14,073 nt of DNA from Puniceicoccales bacterium (lineage in GTDB: Bacteria; Verrucomicrobiota; Verrucomicrobiia; Opitutales; UBA953). Position 1 is the stretch's first letter, and each line of letters opens with the position of its first letter. This document shows, piece after piece, positions 1 through 7,692 of the stretch. The translations under genes and the position numbers were made by a program. The notes beneath the pieces were generated by a model. The model did no database searches, was not told the origin of the DNA, and saw nothing but the letters and a program-made list of their open reading frames with translations. The stretch is from assembly GCA_031289285.1 (NCBI GenBank), contig JAITPT010000016.1, positions 1 through 14,073 of the forward strand. Direction: 5' to 3'.

Positions 1-1
1 G

Positions 2-166
2 AAAAAACTTTTGGAAAAATATGAGTCTGTCGGGAGAGACGTGAATGACGGAGAAGACGTTCATTTACCTCCGTTTGTTTTTGCGTTAGAGCAAGTGTTG
101 CGCAAATACATCAAAAAAATCGAAACCATTCGCCGCTCCCGCCAATGCCATCCCGCAAACCCTTAA
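2..166 (+). CDS. C-terminal fragment of an unrecognised gene, cut by the window edge
   Basis: One frame is open from the window edge to a TAA at 164-166, giving 54 residues. The peptide is Lys/Glu rich with a likely helical segment (VFALEQVLRKYIKKIETI) and ends RQCHPANP. I do not recognise it. Its base composition is AT-rich like the methylase cassette that follows, so it may be another gene of the same transferred segment. The last eight codons overlap a short direct repeat whose second copy lies beyond the third cassette gene. In the same phase that copy reads QCHPTNP followed by a stop, so the 3' end of this gene may have been duplicated around the cassette. An open frame of this length in AT-rich DNA could still be chance. 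Confidence 0.4.
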   Translation, partial: KKLLEKYESVGRDVNDGEDVHLPPFVFALEQVLRKYIKKIETIRRSRQCHPANP

Positions 167-180
167 CATTCGCCGCAACC
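142..180 (+). repeat. Left copy of the 39-bp direct repeat flanking the restriction-modification cassette
   Basis: It starts CCAATGCCATCCC and matches 2615-2653 at about 31 of 39 positions with no gaps by eye. On the plus strand it reads MPSRKPLTFAAT from the ATG at 145, against MPSHKSLKFPAN in the right copy. On the minus strand it reads ANVKGLRDGIG against GNFKDLWDGIG. It could be an old target duplication, an attachment-like site, or the shared remains of one gene. Confidence 0.6.
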
Positions 181-209
181 AACAACAACACCAACCACCT
201 CCTTTCACT

Positions 210-1139
210 ATGGTTTATTTTGAACTCGAATCGGCTCCACAGCCCGCCGCCAAACCCTTTGTAAAATGGGTCGGCGGGAAGAAGCAACTGCTGCCCGAAA
301 TTCAGGCCGCGCTCCCCGCGTCGTTTGCGGACGGGACTGGCTGGACTTACATCGAACCGTTTGTCGGCGGCGGGGCGGTTCTGTTCTGGATGTTGCGAAA
401 CTTTCCCAATCTTCACCACGCTATAATCAACGACATAAACCCCGATTTGATTAACACCTATCGCATCGTCAGAAATGCTGCCACAGATCTGATTGGAGAA
501 TTAAAAGCACTGGCGGTGCATTATCGCAATTTGCAAAACGAAGAGCGGCGCAAGGAATTTTATCTACAACAGCGAGACAAATTTAACGACAAGAAATCAG
601 GCAAAGTTGAATCTGCCGCGATGTTTATTTTTCTGAACCGCACTTGCTTCAACGGCTTGTATCGGGTGAACAGCAAAGGCGGTTTTAATGTGCCATTCGG
701 CAAATACACAGACCCGCTGATTTGCGACGAAAAAACAATTTTGGCGGACAATCAATTACTGCAAAAAGTTGAAATCCTCAATGGGGATTTTGCCACGATG
801 AACAAAGATGCGCCGGAAAAAACTCTATTTTATCTCGACCCGCCATATAAACCGCTAAGCCAGACTTCCAGCTTTAACTCGTATGCGAAAGAAGGCTTTG
901 GAGATGCCGATCAAATCCGCTTAAAAGAATTTTGCGACCAACTTGCAGCAAAGCGCAATCGCTTTATTCTTAGCAATGCAGATCTCAAAGGAAAAGACCC
1001 AGCCAATCTTTTTTTTGACGAACTTTATGCGAACTACGACATCCGCCGCGTCTGGGCGTCACGCATGGTCAACGCAAACCCAGAAAAACGCGGCAAACTG
1101 AGCGAACTTCTAATTACAAATCAAAACACGACTCGATAA
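210..1139 (+). CDS. DNA adenine methyltransferase, Dam/DpnM (alpha, D12 class)
   Basis: This 309-residue protein should transfer a methyl group from S-adenosylmethionine to adenine N6 in duplex DNA. The family is typically GATC-specific. FVKWVGGKKQLLPEI (17-31) and the SAM-binding EPFVGGG (49-55) come first, then a target-recognition region with FLNRTCFNGLYRVN. The catalytic motif DPPY is at 210-213 and is followed by KPLSQTSSFNSYAKEGF, which closely resembles DpnM/Dam proteins. The length is normal. The ATG at 210 was chosen because it lies just before the conserved N-terminal motif. No Shine-Dalgarno sequence is visible, and the leader is CA-rich. It is the first gene of a cassette with a nuclease 32 bp downstream and a DpnA-like methylase after that. 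The gene is AT-richer than the block from 2766 on, consistent with transfer. GATC specificity is inferred from homology, not shown. Confidence 0.93.
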   Translation: MVYFELESAPQPAAKPFVKWVGGKKQLLPEIQAALPASFADGTGWTYIEPFVGGGAVLFWMLRNFPNLHHAIINDINPDLINTYRIVRNAATDLIGELKALAVHYRNLQNEERRKEFYLQQRDKFNDKKSGKVESAAMFIFLNRTCFNGLYRVNSKGGFNVPFGKYTDPLICDEKTILADNQLLQKVEILNGDFATMNKDAPEKTLFYLDPPYKPLSQTSSFNSYAKEGFGDADQIRLKEFCDQLAAKRNRFILSNADLKGKDPANLFFDELYANYDIRRVWASRMVNANPEKRGKLSELLITNQNTTR

Positions 1140-1171
1140 AACAATCTTTTTCACCTAACAACACTCTCTTT

Positions 1172-1702
1172 ATGATACATCAAGGCACAGGCGGTTCACA
1201 CACACAAACAGGATTGGTTTTTGAAGGAAAAACCGATCTCACACAATTTCTGAATGCCCAGAACGGGTATCGCGTAACAAACGGAAATGTGTTCTACGAC
1301 GAGAAACACATCGCACGCGTATTCAAAAAATATGCGTTCTACGATTTTCTTGATGAACTTAACGTGAATTGGAAACAATTGATATCCAAGCGACTGCTGC
1401 CAGATGACAGCATTTTTGTAATTGTCAAAAACACACTCTACATCATAGAATGTAAGTTTCAGCGTGTAGCAGGATCGGTTGATGAAAAGCTTCAAACATG
1501 CGATTTCAAGAAAAAACAATATCAAAAATTGCTATCAAGGGCAAACATCGAGGTCGAATACATGTATCTTTTAAGTGACTGGTTTAAGAAACCTGAATAC
1601 AAGGATGTGCTTGACTATATTCATAGCGTTCGCTGCCAGTATTACTTTGAATACATTCCCTTAGAAAAACTGGGGCTTCCTGTTCCGGAAACCATTTCAT
1701 AA
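1172..1702 (+). CDS. PD-(D/E)XK nuclease, putative type II restriction endonuclease of the cassette
   Basis: This 176-residue protein carries a recognisable PD-(D/E)XK active site. LLPDD at 75-79 supplies the acidic residue, then a hydrophobic strand (SIFVIVKNTLYII) leads to E93-C94-K95, followed by FQRVAGSVDEKLQTCDFKKKQY. The N-terminus has a Gly-rich GGSHTQTGLVFEGKTDL stretch that may contact DNA or start the fold. Its position between two GATC-type methylases implies that it cuts the sequence they protect. The gene order M1-R-M2 is that of the MboI system. MboI and DpnII nucleases are roughly 280-290 residues, however, and this protein is far shorter, with no resemblance to them that I can recall. 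It is probably a different nuclease family in the same slot. It could instead be a non-specific or Vsr/repair-like nuclease. The spacing is 32 bp to M1 and 14 bp to M2, so the three are probably one transcript. No Shine-Dalgarno sequence is visible. Confidence 0.75.
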   Translation: MIHQGTGGSHTQTGLVFEGKTDLTQFLNAQNGYRVTNGNVFYDEKHIARVFKKYAFYDFLDELNVNWKQLISKRLLPDDSIFVIVKNTLYIIECKFQRVAGSVDEKLQTCDFKKKQYQKLLSRANIEVEYMYLLSDWFKKPEYKDVLDYIHSVRCQYYFEYIPLEKLGLPVPETIS

Positions 1703-1716
1703 TCAAAATTCAAATC

Positions 1717-2595
1717 ATGCAATCCTTCTACAAATCTCCAGATCGGCGTTTCACAATTCTCCAAGGGGATTGCGTCGAGGTGCTGAAACAATTTGAATTC
1801 GGGTTCGATATGATTTTTGCGGATCCTCCCTATTTCCTGTCCAATGACGGGATTTCCGTTCAAAGTGGACAACCCGTAAGCGTGAACAAGGGCGAATGGG
1901 ATCGCTCGAAAGGATATGATTTTGTGAACGATTTCAACTATCAGTGGTTAAGCGAAGCGCGCAAAAAACTCAAAGAAAATGGCACCATTTGGATAAGCGG
2001 AACATACCACAATATTTTTTCGGTGGCGCAAATGCTCAACGAATTGAATTTCAAAATATTGAATGTTGTGACATGGGTAAAAACCAATCCGCCGCCGAAT
2101 CTGGCGTGTCGTTGTTTCACGCATTCTTCTGAAGTGATTATTTGGGCGAGAAAAAATAAAACCACTCCCCACTATTTTAACTATGAACTGATGCGGGAGA
2201 TAAACGGCGGCAAGCAAATGAAGGATGTCTGGGAACTCCCCGCCATCGCCCAATGGGAAAAATCCTGCGGGAAACACCCAACTCAAAAACCGTTGGCACT
2301 ATTGGCACGAATAATCCAAGCGTCCACACAAACGGGAGCGTGGATATTAGATCCGTTCACGGGAAGCAGCACAACGGGAATTGCCGCCAATTTGCTCGAT
2401 AGAAAATTTCTTGGGATAGATAAAGAACTTCCATTTTTAGAAATGAGCCACCGCCGTCGGGAAGAGATAAACAACCTGTGTATAGCAGAAAGATACAGAG
2501 AAAAAATCCAAGGTTTCAAAGACAAATTTCAACACGGGGATTTATTGTTGCAAGAAGAGTGCCGAACTGACTACGGAGAAGATCTGCCCTTTTAA
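1717..2595 (+). CDS. DpnA-type adenine methyltransferase (beta class)
   Basis: This 292-residue N6-adenine methylase has beta-class motif order. The catalytic DPPY lies near the N-terminus (36-39, in MIFADPPYFLSN) and the SAM-binding DPFTGSSTTG lies near the C-terminus (212-221), preceded by GKHPTQKP. The segments NGTIWISGTYHNIFSV, VTWVKTNPPPNLACRCFTHS and GGKQMKDVW follow the Streptococcus pneumoniae DpnA pattern closely. DpnA methylates GATC also in single-stranded DNA, which protects incoming DNA in natural transformation. Whether this protein does so is inference. The start ATG lies 14 bp after the nuclease stop, so the genes are tightly coupled. About 60 residues follow the last motif (HRRREEINNL and an acidic tail), slightly more than in DpnA. 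The codons of the catalytic motif themselves contain a GGATCC. Confidence 0.9.
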   Translation: MQSFYKSPDRRFTILQGDCVEVLKQFEFGFDMIFADPPYFLSNDGISVQSGQPVSVNKGEWDRSKGYDFVNDFNYQWLSEARKKLKENGTIWISGTYHNIFSVAQMLNELNFKILNVVTWVKTNPPPNLACRCFTHSSEVIIWARKNKTTPHYFNYELMREINGGKQMKDVWELPAIAQWEKSCGKHPTQKPLALLARIIQASTQTGAWILDPFTGSSTTGIAANLLDRKFLGIDKELPFLEMSHRRREEINNLCIAERYREKIQGFKDKFQHGDLLLQEECRTDYGEDLPF

Positions 2596-2614
2596 ACTTT
2601 TGCGCACAACACTA

Positions 2615-2653
2615 CCAATGCCATCCCACAAATCCTTGAAATTCCCTGCGAAC
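2615..2653 (+). repeat. Right copy of the 39-bp direct repeat flanking the restriction-modification cassette
   Basis: It lies 19 bp after the stop of the second methylase. It aligns without gaps to 142-180 and shares the first 13 bases exactly. It marks the right boundary of the AT-rich cassette, since base composition rises sharply just beyond it. Confidence 0.6.
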
Positions 2654-2695
2654 ATTCCCACCACCGCCACCGCCGCTATCGCGCTTTTTGCATAG
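2618..2695 (+). pseudogene. Signal-peptide-like 25-codon ORF, probably a gene remnant
   Basis: From the ATG at 2618 the frame reads MPSHKSLKFPAN and then a run of Thr and Ala plus AIALFA before a TAG at 2693. A short basic start followed by a hydrophobic Ala-rich segment looks like an export signal that ends abruptly. The frame stays open beyond the TAG but reads Pro-rich, low-information sequence. The same start sequence occurs at 145 before the cassette. The interpretation is a decayed 5' end of an exported protein gene. The minus strand also reads plausibly here (AGNFKDLWDGIG), so strand and identity are uncertain. Confidence 0.25.
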
Positions 2696-2765
2696 CACTC
2701 GTGTCCACTGGTTGCGCCCAACAGCCCGCCCCCCTCGCTCGCCGCGCCCACCCCGCCCGCCGTTT

Positions 2766-4217
2766 TCAGCACACGCGGGCGAAGGGGATTCCGAGCAGTT
2801 TTGCGGTTTTTTCTAAGGTGCCGGCGAGGTGCCCGACACCGATGGCACAGTGGTGAGAAGGGCCGTGCTTCGACCACTCGTTGATGAAACGTTTTGCACC
2901 AATCGAAAAACGATAACGGCTGTTCGTATTGCCGATTTGCAAAACCGGCCCCGCGACAGACTCGCCCTGCGCCACTAACAAAAATACGCCGTCACGATTT
3001 TCACAGACCGAGAGAAGCGTCACCGGCCCGTGTTTCACACTCATTTGAATGGAAAGCCCCTTGCCGGGTTTGCCGTGATAGACCGGCACAGGCACCAGCC
3101 CGACGCGGCCTTGCGCAATCGCAAAATGCGCAGGCCCATCGTGCCCGAGCATCACGATGTCATCGTTAAAATCGAGCGCGTAAAACTCCGAGAACGAGCC
3201 GCCCGCACCGAGCAACGACATGATTTTCATCGCCTGCGCATTCTTGATTTCACACTCACCCGCTACCGGCACACCCGCGCCCGTCAGCAAGGTGTTGCCC
3301 GCAATGACAGAGGTGGCGATGTCCTCGTATTCGTTGCCCGCACGGCCCTCGTAGTAGTAGGCGAGCGCACCGAGCCGATGTCGCGCCACCAACGCGTCCA
3401 GCGCGACAGCCGTCCGCGCCGCCCGCTCCAATTCGGCAGGTTCGCACTGGGGCGATACGTCGAAACGCTCCGTAAACTCACCGAGCTTCGCCGCCACCGC
3501 GTCGCCCGTTGCGCCGTCGCGACACTCGCGCAGCTCACACATTTCCAGTAGCTCGATGTGCGTGCCGAATACCGCCGATTGGCGCGTCGTGTCCGTATAG
3601 ACATCCAGCATCCCGCAGTAGTAGTGCCCGAGCACGCCGAGGCGGTTGTCGCGCATCCCCGCGACGACGTGTGCCGCCGCCAGCCATTCGCCCGCCTCCT
3701 CCCACACCGCCGCCTCGCCCAGCCAACCGCTGATAATCTCGTAGCGGACTCCGGCACGGTTGAAGACCGACGCAAACTCCGGCGCAGAGCAGGCCTGACA
3801 ATGCGCCAGCCACTCGCCCGTCATTTTCCCGCGGTCGCCCAGCGCGTTCAGCCGCGCATAATCAATCGCGGGGACGGGCTGCGTGTTGAGCAGCACGACG
3901 GGGACGCCGAGCCGCTGCGCGACGGGCAACACCGTCGAGGATAGCGCGTAGGTGGAGATAAACAGGAACAGTATCTCGACACCCTCGCGCCGCAGAAGCG
4001 CGGCGGCGTCGGCGGCCTTGGCGGGGTTGTCAACGAGACCGGCGTCAACCACCTCCGCGCCGAGCGCACCCATGCGGGCAGCGATTTCGTTTTGGTAGCC
4101 GAGCAAACGCTCGCGCAGACCCGCAAACTGCGGCCAGTAGGTATCGAGGCCGACGCCGAGGAGACCGGCTTTGACCTTTTTGTTGTTGACGGAGACAAGG
4201 GTGTTTTCGCTGCACAT
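2766..4217 (-). CDS. L-arabinose/L-fucose isomerase-family protein
   Basis: This 483-residue protein has the arabinose/fucose isomerase fold. The N-terminal domain begins VKAGLLGVGLDTYWPQFAGL. The active-site set lies in the C-terminal half: Glu321 in AGECEIKNA, Glu344 in SFSEFYALDF, His359 in MLGHDGPAH, and His455/His456 in GPSHHCAIGVGH. These match the metal-binding Glu, Glu, His and His of E. coli AraA in order and spacing. Such enzymes interconvert aldoses and ketoses using Mn2+ in the cytoplasm. The actual sugar cannot be read from the sequence, because this branch lacks the canonical AraA N-terminus. The ATG at 4217 begins MCSENTLV, 10 residues before the conserved strand. The frame is open far upstream, but only because it is antisense to cimA. 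No Shine-Dalgarno sequence is visible. The gene is divergent from cimA and very GC-rich. Confidence 0.85.
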   Translation of the reverse strand: MCSENTLVSVNNKKVKAGLLGVGLDTYWPQFAGLRERLLGYQNEIAARMGALGAEVVDAGLVDNPAKAADAAALLRREGVEILFLFISTYALSSTVLPVAQRLGVPVVLLNTQPVPAIDYARLNALGDRGKMTGEWLAHCQACSAPEFASVFNRAGVRYEIISGWLGEAAVWEEAGEWLAAAHVVAGMRDNRLGVLGHYYCGMLDVYTDTTRQSAVFGTHIELLEMCELRECRDGATGDAVAAKLGEFTERFDVSPQCEPAELERAARTAVALDALVARHRLGALAYYYEGRAGNEYEDIATSVIAGNTLLTGAGVPVAGECEIKNAQAMKIMSLLGAGGSFSEFYALDFNDDIVMLGHDGPAHFAIAQGRVGLVPVPVYHGKPGKGLSIQMSVKHGPVTLLSVCENRDGVFLLVAQGESVAGPVLQIGNTNSRYRFSIGAKRFINEWSKHGPSHHCAIGVGHLAGTLEKTAKLLGIPFARVC

Positions 4218-4313
4218 CGCGCCATCCGAAAAAACGGGGAAGCCGCGCCCTCGCAAAACATTTCGTTGCCGCGTTGCGCTGCTGCCGCCATTTCCGCAGC
4301 CGCACACACACTC
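4218..4313. promoter_or_regulatory. Divergent intergenic region between the isomerase-like gene and cimA
   Basis: These 96 bp separate the two opposing start codons and must hold the upstream signals of both genes unless a start is misplaced. I see no convincing -35/-10 pair, no operator palindrome and no Shine-Dalgarno sequence before either start. The cimA leader is CA-rich (CGCACACACACTC just before the ATG), similar to other leaders in this window. Confidence 0.3.
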
Positions 4314-5933
4314 ATGTCCGTCCAAAAAGTTTTCATCTACGACACCACGCTGCGCGACGGAGCGCAAGGCGACGGCATCTCTTTCTCCGACTCCGGCAAA
4401 ATCCGTTTTGCGCATCTGCTTGACGACTTCGGGATAGACTTTATCGAGGGCGGTTTCGCGGCCTCCAACGAGCGCGACCGCCGGTTCTTTGCAGCCATTC
4501 GCGGCGAGAAACTTTCCCGCGCCCAAATCGTCGCCTTCGGTAGCACACGCCGCACCGACCTCGACGCCGCCGCCGACCCGCAGCTCGCCGCGCTCCTCGC
4601 CGCCGAGACGCACCACGTCACCATCTACGGCAAAGCCTCGCCGCTGCACGTCGCCGAGGTGTTGCGCACGACACTCGAAGACAACCTGCAAATCATCGCC
4701 GACAGCGTCGGCTTCCTCACTGCCAACGGGCGCGAGGTCTGCTTCGACGCCGAGCACTTTTTCGACGGCTACAAGGCCGACCCCGCCTACGCGCTCAAAG
4801 CACTCCGCGCCGCGAGCGATGCTGGTGCCACCGCGCTTGTCTTGTGCGACACCAACGGCGGCTCGCTCCCACACGAGGTTTTCGCCGCCGCGCAAGCCGC
4901 CGCTGCCGCGCTGCCCGCCACCGCCGTCGTCGGCATCCATGCGCACAACGACAGCGGCCTCGCCGTCGCCAACACGTTGGAAGCCGTCCGCGCCGGCGCA
5001 CGCCACGTGCAAGGCACCGTCAACGGCTACGGCGAGCGCGTGGGCAACGCCGACCTCGCCGCCATCATCCCGACGCTCGAGTTGAAGCTCGGCCTCGACG
5101 CCGTTGGGCGCGAGCGTTTGCCCAAGCTACGCGCCGTGTCTCGCGAGACCGCCGAGCTTGTCAACCAGCAGCACGACAAACGCCAGCCCTACGTCGGGCG
5201 CGACGCATTTTGCCACAAGGCGGGAGCGCACGTGAACGCTGTCGGGAAAAACCCTGCGACCTTCGAGCACATCCCGCCGGAGCTTGTGGGCAACCGCCGC
5301 CACATCCTCGTCTCCGAGCTTTCTGGCGCAGCCAACATCCACCTCAAAGCGCAGGAGGTCGGCGTTGACCTCGCGGGGGCTGGAAAAGAAAAAGTCCGCA
5401 CCGCGCTCGCCGCTGTTAAAAAGCGCGAGAACCAAGGCTACTCTTACGAGGCCGCTGACGGCTCTTTCAAGGTGCTCCTCCAAAAAGCACTCGGCGGGCG
5501 CTCTGCGCCCTTCGAGCTGGTCGGCTTCCGCGTCATCGTCGAGAAGCGCGACCCCGCCGCGCCCTGCGTCAGCGAGGCGACTGTCAAGGTCAAAGTCGGC
5601 ACCGAGACCGAGCTTGCCGCTGGCGAGGGCACTGGCCCCGTGGACGCCCTCCACGCCGCGCTTTGCAAGGCACTCTCGCGTTTTTACCCGCACGTCAGCG
5701 ATGTCCGGCTCACCGATTATCGAGTGCGCATTTTGAACCCCGAAGCGGCGACTCGTGCGTTGACTCGTGTGCTCGTGGAGTCCAGCGACGGTGCTTCGCA
5801 ATGGAGCACGGTGGGTGTTTCCGAGAACATCATCGAGGCCTCGTGGCAGGCGTTGTTAGACAGCATCGAGCACAAACTGCTCGGTGGCGACGGCACCAGC
5901 ACCACCGCCACCGCGAGTGAGGGCGGGTGTTGA
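4314..5933 (+). CDS. cimA: (R)-citramalate synthase
   Basis: This 539-residue protein belongs to the HMG-CoA lyase/2-isopropylmalate synthase superfamily and should condense pyruvate with acetyl-CoA to citramalate, the threonine-independent entry to isoleucine. The barrel begins VFIYDTTLRDGAQGDGISFS with the metal-site Arg14-Asp15. Other landmarks are LVLCDTNGGSLPHEVF, the metal-binding GIHAHNDSG (His209, His211) and GTVNGYGERVGNADL. A C-terminal LeuA-type dimerisation/regulatory domain covers about residues 385-515. The YDTTLRDGAQGDG start, the KAGAHVNAVGKNPATFEHIPPELVGN block and the length favour the CimA group (about 520-540 residues) over LeuA. The ATG at 4314 sits directly before the conserved start. 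An earlier in-frame region overlaps the divergent gene and is not protein-like. The sialate O-acetylesterase begins 34 bp after the stop, so co-transcription is possible although the functions are unrelated. Confidence 0.92.
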   Translation: MSVQKVFIYDTTLRDGAQGDGISFSDSGKIRFAHLLDDFGIDFIEGGFAASNERDRRFFAAIRGEKLSRAQIVAFGSTRRTDLDAAADPQLAALLAAETHHVTIYGKASPLHVAEVLRTTLEDNLQIIADSVGFLTANGREVCFDAEHFFDGYKADPAYALKALRAASDAGATALVLCDTNGGSLPHEVFAAAQAAAAALPATAVVGIHAHNDSGLAVANTLEAVRAGARHVQGTVNGYGERVGNADLAAIIPTLELKLGLDAVGRERLPKLRAVSRETAELVNQQHDKRQPYVGRDAFCHKAGAHVNAVGKNPATFEHIPPELVGNRRHILVSELSGAANIHLKAQEVGVDLAGAGKEKVRTALAAVKKRENQGYSYEAADGSFKVLLQKALGGRSAPFELVGFRVIVEKRDPAAPCVSEATVKVKVGTETELAAGEGTGPVDALHAALCKALSRFYPHVSDVRLTDYRVRILNPEAATRALTRVLVESSDGASQWSTVGVSENIIEASWQALLDSIEHKLLGGDGTSTTATASEGGC

Positions 5934-5967
5934 CAAGCGCGACGCGCCGTCCTGTCTTGGGCGCGTT

Positions 5968-7467
5968 ATGAAAATCGCTCCGCGTCTTATTCCCTTCCTC
6001 GCGCTGTCCGCCTGTCTGTGCTTCGTCGCCCAGCCCGCCACCGCGCAAACCGCCTCGCCGCCCACCGCTGCGCAGGCCCAGCCCGCCGCCGTCGCGCTCA
6101 AACTCGCCGCGCCGTTTGGAGACTTCATGGTGCTCCAGCGCGGCGTGAACGTCCCCGTCTGGGGCACCGCCCGCTCCGGTGCCGAGGTCTCGGTGTCGTT
6201 TGCCGGACAAAAAAAGACCACGCGGGCGGACGACGCCGGCAAGTGGGAAGTCCGTCTCGCGCCGCTCACCGCCTCTGCTACGGGGCGCGTTCTCGCCGTC
6301 AGCGACGGCGCACAGACCGTCGAGTTCAAGGATGTCCTCGTGGGCGAGGTTTGGATCTGCTCAGGGCAGTCTAACATGGAGCAGGGGATTGTTAACGGCA
6401 GCACACGCAACGGCAGGGCCGACGCCGACGCAGCGGATTACCCGCTCATCCGCATCCGCTTCGTCCACAAGGTCGGCAACATCGCCCCGCAGACTAATCT
6501 GCCTTCCAGCGGCTGGCAGCCCTGCTCGCCAGCGAGCATTCGGAACGGCACATGGGGCGGCTTTTCCGCCGCTGGCTATTTTTTCGGGAGCGAGCTTTTT
6601 AAGGCGTTGAACGTCCCCGTCGGCCTCATCCAGACCGCTTGGGGCGGCACTCGCATCGAGCCGTGGACGCCCCCCGTTGGCTTCGCCTCCGTGCATACGC
6701 TCGCGCACCTCGGCAGGCCCGCTGCGCGTTTCCACGTGCCCGGTTCGCCGATGTCGCTCTACAACGCGATGATTCACCCGCTCGTGCCCTACGCCTTCCG
6801 CGGTGCCATCTGGTATCAAGGCGAGTCCAACCTCGGCGAGGCAAACTACGCGCAGAAGACGCGTGCGCTCGTCAACGGTTGGCGCGAAGTCTGGAAACAA
6901 GGCGACTTCCCATTCTACTTCGTCCAGCTCGCCCCCTACATCTACGACAATAACGCTTTTGCCGAGAAACGCCCAGGCCTGCTGCCGCTCTCGTGGGAAC
7001 AGCAAAACATCGCCGCCACGACGATACCCAACGTCGGCATGGCGATTATCAACGACGTCGGCAACCTGCGCGACATCCACCCGGGCGACAAGCGAACCGT
7101 CGGCGCCCGCCTCGCCCGCCTCGCCCTCTCGCGCACCTACGGGAAACAATTCACCGACGACTGCGGCCCGCTTTTCAAATCTGCCACAATCGCCGGCCCG
7201 CAAAAAATCGTCGTCGAGTTCAACAACGCGCTCAGCGGGTTGACGACTCGCGACGGCAAAACGCCGGACTTCTTCGAGCTTGCCGGCAAAGACGGCATCT
7301 TCCACCCCGCCACCACGGCGGTCATCGTCGGCAAAACTGTCGAGGTGACTTGCGAGGAACTCACGGCGGTCAAGCAGGTGCGTTTCGCGTGGCGGCAAGA
7401 CGCCTCGCCCAATCTCACCAACGGCGAAAAAATCCCCGCCAGTGCCTTTCGTTGGCCCACCAAGTGA
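5968..7467 (+). CDS. Secreted sialate O-acetylesterase (SGNH/GDSL hydrolase)
   Basis: This 499-residue exported esterase should remove O-acetyl groups from sialic acids or other acetylated glycans. The N-terminus MKIAPRLIPFLALSACLCFV is an export signal. A type I cleavage after ATA (near residue 26) is plausible, and LSAC at 13-16 could also be a lipobox. A small beta domain follows (LAAPFGDFMVLQRGVNVPVW). The catalytic region then shows CSGQSNMEQ with nucleophile Ser135, AIWYQGESN (oxyanion block, 281-288), and Asp369/His371 in NLRDIHPGDK. This is the standard order for the family. The ATG at 5968 is chosen because it starts the signal peptide. The frame is open further upstream inside the end of cimA but makes no sense there. 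Such esterases are abundant in glycan-degrading Verrucomicrobiota and Bacteroidota. The 3' side carries a palindromic repeat. Confidence 0.9.
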   Translation: MKIAPRLIPFLALSACLCFVAQPATAQTASPPTAAQAQPAAVALKLAAPFGDFMVLQRGVNVPVWGTARSGAEVSVSFAGQKKTTRADDAGKWEVRLAPLTASATGRVLAVSDGAQTVEFKDVLVGEVWICSGQSNMEQGIVNGSTRNGRADADAADYPLIRIRFVHKVGNIAPQTNLPSSGWQPCSPASIRNGTWGGFSAAGYFFGSELFKALNVPVGLIQTAWGGTRIEPWTPPVGFASVHTLAHLGRPAARFHVPGSPMSLYNAMIHPLVPYAFRGAIWYQGESNLGEANYAQKTRALVNGWREVWKQGDFPFYFVQLAPYIYDNNAFAEKRPGLLPLSWEQQNIAATTIPNVGMAIINDVGNLRDIHPGDKRTVGARLARLALSRTYGKQFTDDCGPLFKSATIAGPQKIVVEFNNALSGLTTRDGKTPDFFELAGKDGIFHPATTAVIVGKTVEVTCEELTAVKQVRFAWRQDASPNLTNGEKIPASAFRWPTK

Positions 7468-7474
7468 CGGCAGC

Positions 7475-7588
7475 GTGTAGTGTAGCACAGACTACCGAGC
7501 CGTAGGCGACATCGGACATCTTGTCTGTGTGGCCGTCGCCTCCGGCGACGCTTCGCCCACAGACAGGATTGTCTGTGCTACACTACAC
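7475..7588. repeat. Nested palindromic (REP-like) hairpin
   Basis: The 18-base arm GTGTAGTGTAGCACAGAC at 7475-7492 is the exact reverse complement of 7571-7588. Inside lies a second imperfect hairpin: CTTGTCTGTGTGG, the CGTCGCC-TCC-GGCGACG tip at 7534-7550, then CCCACAGACAG. It sits 8 bp after the esterase stop and 104 bp before the next gene, so it may act as a transcription attenuator or mRNA-stability element. It resembles dispersed intergenic repeats, not a simple terminator, because there is no T-run. Confidence 0.75.
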
Positions 7589-7692
7589 AGCCGCTCCCCC
7601 AAAGCCGCCGCCGCCCACAAAAAGAACGGAACCCTTCCGCACCCTGTCTGTCCTCTCCCCCCGCCGTCGGCCTCCGACTGCGATATTTCCCA

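Noticed and set aside
4092..4313. Earlier start of cimA
   Set aside because: The extra 74 codons overlap the start of the divergent isomerase-like gene and precede the family's normal N-terminus.
4218..5012. N-terminal extension of the isomerase-like protein into a 748-residue protein
   Set aside because: This part is antisense to cimA over its conserved domain, is low-complexity Gly/Val/Glu-rich, and has no family resemblance. The isomerase homology starts after 4217.
5127..5801. Antisense gene inside cimA
   Set aside because: It is an open frame created by the GC-rich codon bias of cimA, with no motif of its own.
6361..7488. 375-codon antisense gene inside the sialate O-acetylesterase
   Set aside because: It mirrors the esterase codons, has no recognisable domain, and the plus strand carries all catalytic motifs.
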